A stretch of DNA of 64,000 nt from Perilla frutescens (taxonomy: Eukaryota; Streptophyta; Magnoliopsida; Lamiales; Lamiaceae): the NCBI GenBank assembly GCA_026008535.1, contig BRKX01000011.1, positions 12,842,001-12,906,000 of the forward strand, given 5' to 3'. Under the pieces are notes generated by a model. The model was not told the origin of the DNA. It saw nothing but the letters and a program-made list of their open reading frames with translations, and did not search any database. The position numbers and the translations under genes are program-made. Shown one piece after another: positions 43,105 to 52,828 of this stretch. Position 1 is the stretch's first letter. Every line of letters begins with the position of its first letter.

Positions 43105-45709
43105 ATGGCTGATAGAAGCATACCAACTGTTCGATGAAAGTTCGAGTTCAAAAGAACTAGTGAATCTTTACAAAGATTCTAAACGAATCTCTACAGAGAC
43201 AAATTCCTAGATCCAATTGCTTATAGAGAAAAGTGCTCTGACTCTTCACTCTACAACTCATTGATCTTGAATATAAAGCAAATAGAATTGAGGAGATTCA
43301 CAGAAGTTTATCCATCAAAGATCTACCCTGAAGCCGTAGTTGAGTTCTATTTGAACTCAAAAGGATACGATGACAGGATAATAACTGAAGTTCGTGGAGT
43401 TGAACATGTAATAACTCCAGAACTGCTCGGAAGATTATTTCAACTTTCCACCACTGAAATAAGATTACAAGATGTAGAAGTTGATCAAGAGGAAGCATAC
43501 CATCTCTGGAAGCGAGCGAACTGCGAAGATCCTTACAAAAGCAGTACACTCATGTCCTGCTTCCAGGAAGAATACAGAATTCTAGCATCAGTTGTAGTTA
43601 GAATGATTATTGGCACAACTGGGAGTCACTCAGAGATGTCAGAGCACAAATATAAGGCATGTGCAGCAATCATCAGAAGCATCAACGTAAACTAGGCTCA
43701 GTACTTCTTTGAACAAATTAAGAAGTATGTTGATGTTCTTGAAAAACATTGGAAAGAAACTGAGTTCCATCAGAAGATGTGCTATCCCTACAGAATGACA
43801 GAAGAAACTTACACGTTGATGATCGAGAAGCTGGATTTTATACCCTCAACTAGCAGAAGACAACCAGCATCGATGTCCATAAACGTCAAAAGCAGTCAGC
43901 CAACTAATGCCTTCTCAGAGAAAGCAGAGGAGCCTACGAAAAGAAAAGGCAAAGAGATTGGTATTGAGATACCTCAAGAGAACTCAGACTCAGACGACAA
44001 TGTCCCAATAAGCCAAATGTTGGGAACCACAATCAGAGCCAAGTCTCTGCGACAAGTTCGATGTGGATCAACGATTGATTCTGAAGAAGAGACCACTACC
44101 AGGCCAGTTCAAGCCAAGGAAGGAACTGGCAGATCAAAGAAGAAGCCCGCAGCATCTCAACCAAAAGGGAAGAAGAAGAAATCAGGACCTCCACCCCCTC
44201 CAAAACTACGTCCTTACAACATCAAGGTGTTTGATGTGGCACCAGAGAAAATAAGATGACATTGTGCCTCTCAGGGGAGTTCCACCACGGGACACAGGAG
44301 CTGACTTCTTCAGAACTGCGTGCCCCCCTGATGGGAGAGACTGAAGAGAATATAAGAGCTCTATCAAGAGCTGGGCTGATGAAGAAGTGACGAAGTTCAT
44401 TGCTGAAAACTTTGTTGAAGATGCGATTGGCACGACTGCTCTGTACAAAGCTCTCTCAAGGTACGTATACTGGTACCTTTGGAGACACTGCTTCAACTTT
44501 GAAGCCCATTTTCTCCTAACCGCCCTTCATGGGATGAGCTTCTGGAGAAGGGAGAGAGGTGGAGCATGCAATGGGCTGGACAGAAGACCCCTGAGCAAAA
44601 TCCAGTCATTACCTTAAAGAGAATGCTTGCCATTCGAAGGAACCACCCTCACCCAGAACAACAAACATTGTTGGACGTGATGAACGATTTGCTCATCTGG
44701 GCTAACATCCGACCACCACCTCTACAAACTGAAGCTGAACAGAAACACTAGAGAAATCCTCAAGTTCAGCAGCACTGGTTGCTCAAGGAACTGCTTATCC
44801 TCAGACAACAACAGCATCATGCTCAAGGAACTGCTTATCCTCAGACAACAACAGCATTAGCAGGGGCATAATCTATTTAACAAAGAAGCCTAGAGCAGTC
44901 AACAAGGAGCTGAAACTGCAGAAGTTTACAGTACAAGGCAAACTGTCATAGCATCTGTAGCTAGGCAATTAACATTCGAAGAATCCCCTCAACTAGATGA
45001 CATCATCATCGATCTCCTTGATGATTCTCCTGAGGTGCAAGCAGTTGATGAGCGAACTTCCAGTGATATGGAGTTTTAAGAAATGCTCAAATCTCCGATT
45101 CTACTAGTTCTTCCAAGTGATGAAGAGTCAGAGAAGTCAACTGAAAAGACTAGATTGCCTGAGCAGCTAACTGAACCCCAAATTGCTCCTCCCCGAGAGT
45201 CAACTCAAGAGCCAGCTGAGTCTGACCAGTCAGCTGGACAGATAGCTCAAGTAGATGAACAACCTGCCTATTAAGATACACTAGCAATAACTGTGTACGT
45301 TGATCCAATTCAAAGAGATTTTCAAACTACTGCTCAAACTGCTGTACCAGAGATCTCACCAGAATCAAGTTATGATGAGACCATCATCATGGAGAGAGAC
45401 GAACTATCCCACACAGTTCCTTGCGAGGAACTAATTGAAACTGAAATATGCGAGGAAGCTGACTCAAGAGCAATTCAGTTCAATGCTCAACCAAGCAGTT
45501 CTACAGTTCAGCTCTCTGCCTATTATGTGGAACTGATCAACAGCCTGCAGTAACAGGTTAAACTGCACACTGAGCAAATCCAGCAGTTGCAAACCCATCC
45601 AAGACTCCAGTTAGCTGAAACTGAGTCATCGAGTAGCGATGAGGATGAGGAAGATGATGTCACAGAACCACTGGCTAAGAGGAGAAAAACTGATCATAAA
45701 AAGGACTAA
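43105..45709 (+). pseudogene. C2 accessory ORF-A
   Basis: About 868 codons from ATG 43105 to TAA 45707. It has stops at 43135, near 43180, at 43693, near 44258 and elsewhere, and about three frame changes. Module 1 (residues about 78-125) has VVEFYLNSKGYDD and VITPELLGRLFQL. Module 2 has CAAIIRSINVN and YFFEQIKKYVDV. A lysine-rich and acidic segment follows (44090-44190). Module 3 (44254-44560) has GVPPRDTGADFF and LSRYVYWYLWRH with HFLLTALHGMSFW. The tail is acidic, ending in KRRK (45677-45688), a possible nuclear signal. No catalytic motif is recognised. It is related to ORF-B and ORF-C. Confidence 0.65.
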
Positions 45710-46044
45710 ATGGCTGATCAAGTTCAAACTGATTAGAAAGCCCTAAGTTTACTTCTTATAATTCAGTTTGTAATTATTTATTTTTGATATATATAAAAAG
45801 ACTATTTCTTTTGCTTTCAAATAAATGTCGAGCTTCGCATATATTTTTGAAAATTTTGACCGTTGCCAGATAATGACACGTGTCAGAGGATAGTACCATT
45901 CCAACCATCAGATCTATGAGCCCGCTCAAACACTCATAAAAAGCCCCCTCTTTCAAGCCTCTCAAAAATACTCTTCCTGAAATCTTAAAAACTCTCTCTC
46001 TCTCAAAGATTTTGAAATTCCTAAAATCTCAGCCAACCCCAAAG
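45710..46044 (+). promoter_or_regulatory. C2 promoter-like module before ORF-B
   Basis: The spacer carries ACCGTTG at about 45859-45865, a 10-bp palindromic G-box GACACGTGTC at 45875-45884, a TATA-like CATAAAAAG at 45935-45943, and a CT-rich leader (CTCTCTCTCTCAAAG) before ATG 46045. The same order is found before ORF-B in C1 with a mutated G-box (GACACGTTTC, 56926). Confidence 0.5.
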
Positions 46045-47874
46045 ATGGCCAAATTATCCCGATCTCTAAATTCCTTCGAAGAGCAACTTATGAGAGACAA
46101 ATTCCTTGATAGGAAGAAATTTCAATTGATTATAAATGAATCAAACAATCCAACCCTTCTGTCAAATCTTTACAAGACAGGAATTCTTCACTACCTGGAA
46201 ACACCTCCAAAGTTATTTAGACAAAATTTGGTGAATAAATTTTTGCTTCAAGCAGAATTATCTGCAGATGGAAAGATAGTATCATCAGTGATTCAAGGAC
46301 GGCTACTACAAATCACTGAGAGAACAATTGCAGAAGTGTTCAAGCTTCCATAAGAAGGTTCATTAGTTCAAGAACTAAAGGAATCTGCAGAGTCATACTG
46401 GAGAGAATGGAAAGCTTCAACCTGCAATAAGCAATTGAGTTTTACAACCGCTAAAACTGACCTGAAGCCCGAGTATGGCGTTCTACTTGACATAACAAAT
46501 AAGATGATGTTCGGAGCCATTGGAAGTCTAAGTCAACTCACCCAAGAGAGATACAAGGTTATGATTCACCTTGCTGAAGGGCGACAAACAAACTGGGCAG
46601 AATTTATCTTCCAACAAGTCAAGCATCAAGTCGTCAAGGCCTCTGACTTAAAGACATCTGGCAAATTTGAGTCTAAAGTAGGACTTGTTCTAAGAATGAG
46701 CAAGATGATTGAAAACTTGCTTAAACTTCTAAACAATGAATCACTACCAGTCCTTATCTCTGACTGGATTCTCAAGAAGGGAACTGCTCATCTTCAGTCA
46801 CTGAGAAAGAAGAGAAAAGCCAAGGTAAAGACAAGCAACAACACTTCGAGCAACTCAACGGCCAACGCCGTTCATTCTTCAAGATCAAAGAACGGATCAC
46901 TAGTTGATTTCCAGGTTTGCTCTGATCCAGATGAGCTTATTCCATTTATTGGAATCCCTCATCCAAACTATGGAGCAGACTACTTCAGAAGCACATGCCC
47001 TCCTCTCCAGCTGATTGAAGAAAATATTCGCACTTTCTATAGTGGTCAATATGCAGTCAAAGGTGCACAAAAGAAAGTGAACAATCTCCTTCTCACTCAC
47101 TTTGCTTTTGTTGCACAACGTAACCAAGAGTTGTTCAAACAACTCCACCGATATTTCTATTGGTATAACTGGAGACATTCTATGTCCATCCAATCTCACT
47201 TTTTGCTAACTGCCTTTCATGGCATGAGCTACTGGCAACGTGAAGAAACTTGGAGCTTTAAATGGATATGATCGTCAAATCCATTCCCTCCAACCAATGT
47301 GCAAGTCCAGCACATCATGAATCATCGGCTTGTCAACAAGATTCCAGCAACCGCCTTGTTAGCTGAATCTAAAACCAGCATCATGCCTTAGGGAGTTGGG
47401 GTTGCAAATCAATCAGTCAACTGCCCAACTAGCTCGCTTTGTCGAAAGCTGAACTTTGATAACTTATCAAGTCAGTCAGCTGAGCCATCATGACAAACTC
47501 CAACTGCCACCGAAAGGAGAGAACCACAACTATCACATACTGAAGCCGTGGCTCCTCAGAAGAATCCAAGGCATGCTAATACAAGAGACAGTGATGGTGA
47601 AGATACAGCCACATCACTAAATCTCCTATCCAAGAGCTATGTCACTCTCCTACTCACACCCAACTCAAAAGGCGTACAATTGATTATGAAAAATGATCAG
47701 TTCCGACCATCACCAAAAGGAAATTCACAATCCCTCAATCAGAGGATGAAAAACTCATCAGTTGCCCTTCAGCTTCACCTTCACCAAGCTAGGAGAAACA
47801 TGACGAAACTAATCACCCAACCGCTGAATCATCAAGCCAATCAGTTGGACTGTATCCCAACTGACTCCGGATAA
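46045..47874 (+). pseudogene. C2 accessory ORF-B
   Basis: A single frame of about 609 codons from ATG 46045 (MAKLSRSLNSFEEQLMRDKFLD) to 47874, interrupted by TAA 46351, TGA near 47269, TAG near 47390 and TGA near 47491 but with no frameshift. Module 1 (residues 63-102) is VNKFLLQAELSADGKIVSSV then ITERTIAEVFKLP. Module 2 is VMIHLAEGRQTNWAEFIFQQVKH. Module 3 is PDELIPFIGIPHPNYGADYF, then LHRYFYWYNWRH and HFLLTAFHGMSYW (about residues 362-406). It is parallel in order to ORF-A. A helix-rich cytosolic or nuclear protein is likely; there is no signal peptide or membrane segment. Function unknown. Confidence 0.68.
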
Positions 47875-48407
47875 GTTTTTTTTAATCCTCAAAGCTTATC
47901 ATAATTAAATTGTTACCGTTGAGATTATGAAATTTCTTATATTATATTCAACGGCTACAATTTGAAAATAGAGTTCTATCTCACAAGTTGCCATTAATAT
48001 CTCTGCATTGATATTAAATCAACTCTTCGAAGACGAAAAGGAAAATATAGTGTTCTAATGAGATATAAATAGCAAGATCTGCAGAAAATATTTTGCTATT
48101 TACGGCAACTACTCCATTTTAAAAATAACTCCATCTTCGCCACATAATAATAAAGTTATTTAATGATCAAACGGCTAGGAAGCATGCATCATTAATTTAG
48201 ATAATCATCCATCAAATCAGATAGCTGATCAGCTAAGAGAAGCAATCGAGTGTCCTCGATTCCTGCATGCAAAGCTGAATAAATATATGCAAGGAGATGA
48301 AGGACCTGATCATCTACAAACTTACTCTCATTCTTGCTTTGATTCATCTGCAAACTCCCTCTCTACACACTTGCATATCTAAACAAAAACAACCTCTCTT
48401 TGCAGAA
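47875..48407 (+). promoter_or_regulatory. C2 spacer before ORF-C
   Basis: Contains TACCGTTGAG near 47914, a TATA-like TATAAATA at 48064-48071 and, directly before ORF-C, a pyrimidine tract ending in CAG (CCTCTCTTTGCAG) that looks like a splice acceptor. The CAAGT at 47984-47988 is the empty version of the site occupied by a solo LTR in C1. Confidence 0.45.
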
Positions 48408-50120
48408 ATGAAGCCCTCATTTCAGATGGTAGATGTTAAATCACTCGAGCGCAAGCTGAAAAAGGATAAGACTCTAAATCTAGAGCTTCTTAATGCACGT
48501 CTAGGCCCTGACAACTTTCAAAGAATTTATTGGCCATTGGAGGAAACAGGGTTGCTGCCATTCTTGACAATCATGTCAGTCAAGAACTTACCTACTCATG
48601 TTGCAGAGTTCTACCACAACGCAACCATTTCCGGCAACAACATCATCTCCACCGTCCAGAATAAAGTGATCACGGTGACAAAAGACATGATGATGTCTAC
48701 ACTTCTCCTCCTCGGTAACGGCCCAGACGTGATGGAACTAGAACTACCGTGCAAATACGCACTGTGGGGTCTTTGGAAACATCCTCACGTACACCACCAT
48801 AGCTGCTCACACAGGCTGAAGAAGAGCTTTCCCAGAGAGATCATTCAACTCTTGGATATCATCGGTCATATCCTACATGGCAAATTTAAGACGGTCCAGT
48901 TCTCCGAGCTCAAAGCACATCTCATGGCCGCTCTATACTTCGAGTGTAAAGCTGACTGGGCCTCCTTTATTCTTGCTCAACTACGAGCAAATGTCGAGCG
49001 AGCATAATTTGATCCATCAACTGGCTCGTTCCGAGAGAAGGTTGGGTTTATGGGTCGCATAAGGCACAACATTCTAAGCCAGTTTGATGAGGTCATCCCA
49101 ACTGGCGAGCCAATCGGATGAAGGAACATGCTCCCGACCATCTACTGCCATCAGATCCTGAAGAGATCACATCAACCAGAACCCTCCGAGTCCAGTCGTA
49201 GAAAGGGACCCTTAGGAGCACCCGCCAGCTCATCCGATGAAAGACAACTGCTGATTGAGAGCGAGCCTCTCTCAAGACTGAGTGATCAGCTTACAATATC
49301 AGCCAGCTCACAACCTCTAACCTCAGTCTATCGCGACTCAATTGAGGTTGAGTTTGAGGCAGTTCTAGACCATCAGCTAAGAAGTTGCTTCAGTTTCATT
49401 GAGGGCACCGACCCCACTTTATTCGAGTAACTGAAACGGTACCTCCAGTACCACATCTGGCGATTTCAACTCGATGAGGCAACAATGTTCCACCTCATCT
49501 GCACCCGTGGATCCATCTTCTGGATCAACGAAGGAACATGGAGTAGAAATTGGATGAATCATCCACTCTCCTCGCCACCAATGCTCTCGGAGATAATGGA
49601 TTCGATAATCAAACGAATCCAGCTCAGTAAACCAGCCGACGCACCTCTTCCTGACAACGAACCGGCCAACTCCTCATGTACACCATTTCTTGAAGATCTA
49701 CCCATCGCACCAACCGATGATATCTTCACCAACTTAGCCTCGATGAACTTCAGAGAGCAAGCAGCCTCTCTCACCACTGATCATGGTCAGTTCATGACAA
49801 CTGAAGAAGCCTATGCATGGTTCTCCTCGCCCATGCCCATTCCTTCAGTTCCCTCAGTCCATGATGACAATTTGACAAATGCCTTCACCTTCTTGCCAAA
49901 CCTGTCAATACCGTCATACGATCCACCCCAGCTTTTGGATGATGCCAAAAAGTGGAAAGATGGACAGTATGATGATGGATGCTTAACTCTTTGGGATCAG
50001 ATCGAAAGAGAAATACATCATGAGGGGGAAGCTCAGCTTCAGGGGGAAGTTTGGAGAACACAAGGAGTCCAAGAAAGAGGAGAATCAAGCAGACAGAAAA
50101 GGAGCAGCTTCAGGAAGTAA
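48408..50120 (+). pseudogene. C2 accessory ORF-C
   Basis: A single frame of about 570 codons from ATG 48408 to 50120 with stops at 49005, near 49118 and at 49428 but no frameshift. The N-terminus SLERKLKKDKTLNLELLNARLGP resembles the start of ORF-B. Module 1 (residues about 65-105) is VAEFYHNATISGNNIIS with VITVTKDMM. Module 2 has LMAALYFECKADWASFILAQL. Module 3 is degenerate: LKRYLQYHIWRFQ and ATMFHLICTRGSIFWINEGTW. The C-terminus is acidic then basic. It belongs to the same family as ORF-A and ORF-B. Function unknown. Confidence 0.65.
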
Positions 50121-50575
50121 ATTAGTTGTTCTAACTAAGTAAATTAGTAGTTCTAACTACTATTGAAAATCGAAAGCCTGGATATAATATGCTTTAATTG
50201 AATATATAATACATACTTCAATTCTTCAAATATCATTCTTCAATTTCATATCAAGCCTTGATCATGCTTATAAACATTAGCTGATACTCTGCTAATGATG
50301 CTCATAAGCTTTGCTCTGATATTCGGGATAATGCTCTAATATTTGGGATAAACATGTTCTAATAAAATGAAAGCATGCCCAAAATAAAAGTATGCTCTGA
50401 TACTTGAATTTCATGCATACCTTGAATGCTCTGATACTTGAATGAATTGCATGCTCTAAACTTGCTCTGATTTCAAGAATTTGCTTAAGCAAACTACAAC
50501 ATGCCTATCAAATGAATATTTGCAGTTTTTCTATCATCATTGACAAAGTTTTGACATCATCAAGAAGGGGGAAAT
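50121..50575 (+). repeat. C2 degenerate array of the tRNA-Met 3'-end word, and polypurine tract
   Basis: Four to six copies of GCTCTGATA followed by a variable end occur at 50313, 50394, 50428 and 50464, with weaker ones at 50333 and 50453. The word matches the initiator tRNA-Met 3' end (GCTCTGATACCA) at 9 to 10 of 12 bases. The polypurine tract AAGAAGGGGGAAA (50562-50574) follows and then the LTR. No ORF. Confidence 0.65.
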
Positions 50576-52393
50576 TGTTAGGAAAAACTATCAAGGAACC
50601 TCTAAATTAGGTTTTGATGAGATGTCAAAATTATTTATGAAAAACTGACTAAAATTCAAGTTGTAGATCTGAGCTAACCAATCCAGAGCATCAAGAAGGA
50701 ATTTAATTAAAGCCAAAGTCAACCAATCTGGAGTATGGTCTACCAGCTGGTAGGATACGTCATCCACTCATAACTCAACTCAATTGAGGAGTTAAAAACT
50801 CGAACCAGTGGAAACAAGCTGACAGCTAAGTCAGCTGAGCTGAGGGAGAAAAGAATTGACTAGACTGAAGAAACTGATAAGAGATCAGTTTAAACTAAAG
50901 ACTGAAAGTAACCAGCTGATGGCCAAACTGAAGTAAACAGATAGATCAGCTAAAGACCAAAACAGAAGTCAGCTAGCTTATGATTTTAGTCAAGCTGACA
51001 AGAAAGCTCAAGAGAAAGCAGTCAAACTAACAAGCTAGCCCAAAAACTTGAGATCAGTCGAACTGGAGAAATAAGCTCAGAACCGCCAGATGGAGCAATG
51101 GCCAAACTGAGCTGACAAGCTCAAAACTACCAACTGGAGCAATGGCCAAACTGAGTTGACAAGCTCAAAACTGCCAACTAGAGCAATGGCCAAACTGAGC
51201 TGACAAGCTCGGAACTGCCAATTGGAGCAATGGCCAAACTGAGCTGAGAAGCTCAAAACTACCAACTGGAGCAATGGCCGAACTGAGCTGACAAACTCAA
51301 AACTGCCAACTGAAGCAATGGCCAAACTGAGCTGACAAGCTCAAAACTACCAACTGAAGCAATGACCGAACTGAACAGACAAGTTCAGAACTGTCAACTG
51401 GAACTCAAAGTTGCTAAAACTGAAGCCAGAGAACCCTGGAGTTATTGCTTAACCAGCGAATCTTGATTAAATGCTTCAACGGAGATCATGGAATTAAATA
51501 TCCAATGGAGATCAATTGGCAAAGCAACGACTACTTCAACCAAAAGCTCCAGCGATCAATAAAGACTATCTGTCATTGATGAGCAAACAGAGCCAACGAT
51601 CAATGGAACTCAATGGTCATAAAATCACTCCTCTATAAAAGATGAGTGAATCAGAGTTTTAAACACTCTGCCCCTCCAAGACTTTTGCATACACATTCTT
51701 GAAATATTCAAGCAGAGCTTTCTTTCTCCCCCTCTCACTTAGCTCAAGTTCAGCATTTGATAAAAACTGCGAGAGTCCAATTGAGAAGAAGAATTCAAAG
51801 AGTCAAGATATTCAGCCAGCTGTTGACAATCCAGCCAGGGCAGCCTTCTCTATTTCAGCAATACAACGGTCAACTACCCACCTCAATTGAAGGAGCACAT
51901 CAGTTGATACCCTTTTTTCAAAACTAACCTCTTGAAGATCAAAAGAGATCTAAAATCTTGTAAAGACGTCAATAGCACCTACCTTTCTAGCGAGCAGTTA
52001 GGAACTTTAAGTGTGAGCCGTCGACCTGCTGAGGTAGCGAGTAGTTGCCAGGTTCAGCCAAGTGTCCTTCATTGTGTAATTTGTAAAGAAATTCAAGTTA
52101 TATAGTGATGTTGCTCTTCTGCGGAAGGAATAGAGGACGTAGAAGTTTGAGACTTCGAACGTCTATAAATCACCTATGTGTTGTACTGTTTTGATTATTG
52201 TATATCTTTAAACTGTACACAAGCTCACACAATCTGCACTCAAGCTCTCACAACTGATCAACCAGTTTGTGCATAGATAAGTTTCTCTAAGCGAGTCAAA
52301 GGGTCCTTATTATTATTCCGCATTTGAAGTGAAAGTTTTTAATCAGTTTATTCACCCCCATCTAAACTGATATCGACTTGCCCGGGACCAACA
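50576..52393 (+). repeat. 3' LTR of C2
   Basis: Starts TGTTAGGAAAAAC and ends CGGGACCAACA; 1818 bp, followed by the target duplication ATGCG. It has about seven 44-bp tandem units (51072-51400, each with GGAGCAATGGCCAAACTGAG or a close variant) and a TATA box (CTATAAAAGA) at 51633-51642, preceded by an AATGGTCA/CAACGG context similar to the internal promoters. Confidence 0.92.
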
Positions 52394-52398
52394 ATGCG

Positions 52399-52828
52399 CA
52401 TCAAGTTAAAGTGGACCAAGGCAGAGTATATGTCTTAGTAAGATTTGCAACTCGAGATAAATAGAGTTTTAGCTAAGAATGATGAGGTAGCTTATAAACT
52501 AGTTATATTGTTGATTATAGCTAAGATTCATAACGTGATTGATGTCTTAATATTGAGAAAGTACTTGTTTGGTCCTAAACAGGTTATAAAGAATGAGGAG
52601 TTGTCCTGAGCAAGGATTTTTCTATGAGGAAAGACCAGAGGCTATTCTTGACCAAGGGGTCTAAGAATTACGGAACAAACAGATGTCACTGATGAAAGGC
52701 TTACGGAATAACCATGGGAAAGAGGAAGCAACCTAGGAGCTTGAAAGCAGAATCATGGAGTTGTATCTTGAATTACCCCATAGAGGTATGCAAATTTCGG
52801 GATGAAATTTTTATTAAGGAGGGTAGAA
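52399..52828 (+). pseudogene. pol: T1 integrase C-terminal remnant and polypurine tract
   Basis: Broken but recognisable end of a chromovirus integrase with chromodomain: VIDVLILRKYLFGPKQVI (near 52535-52590), then NEELS, RGLRITEQ and NHGVVS segments where intact Tekay/Del elements have the chromodomain. Stops interrupt every 15 to 30 codons. It ends in the characteristic NFGMKFLL and a purine run AAGGAGGGTAGAA (52816-52828) directly before the LTR. Confidence 0.6.

Larger units (their letters stand above)
22243..52393. mobile_element. SIRE-like Ty1/copia element C2, left half inverted
   Basis: The left half (5' LTR 24946-26673, PBS, gag, protease) is on the minus strand. The right half (RNase H 41648, ORFs A-C, 3' LTR to 52393) is on the plus strand. 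The same target duplication ATGCG flanks the outer end of each LTR (26674-26678 on the minus strand; 52394-52398), so both belong to one insertion into T1. Between them lie LTR pieces, Athila A1 and an antisense Ty3 integrase fragment. RT and integrase of C2 are absent. Confidence 0.8.

Noticed and set aside
51077..51325. 82-residue minus-strand ORF with repeated sequence
   Set aside because: It is a translation of the 44-bp LTR tandem repeat; the opposite LTR does not keep the same frame and there is no start context.
51072..51400. CRISPR-like array
   Set aside because: The units are contiguous without unique spacers and lie in a plant LTR.
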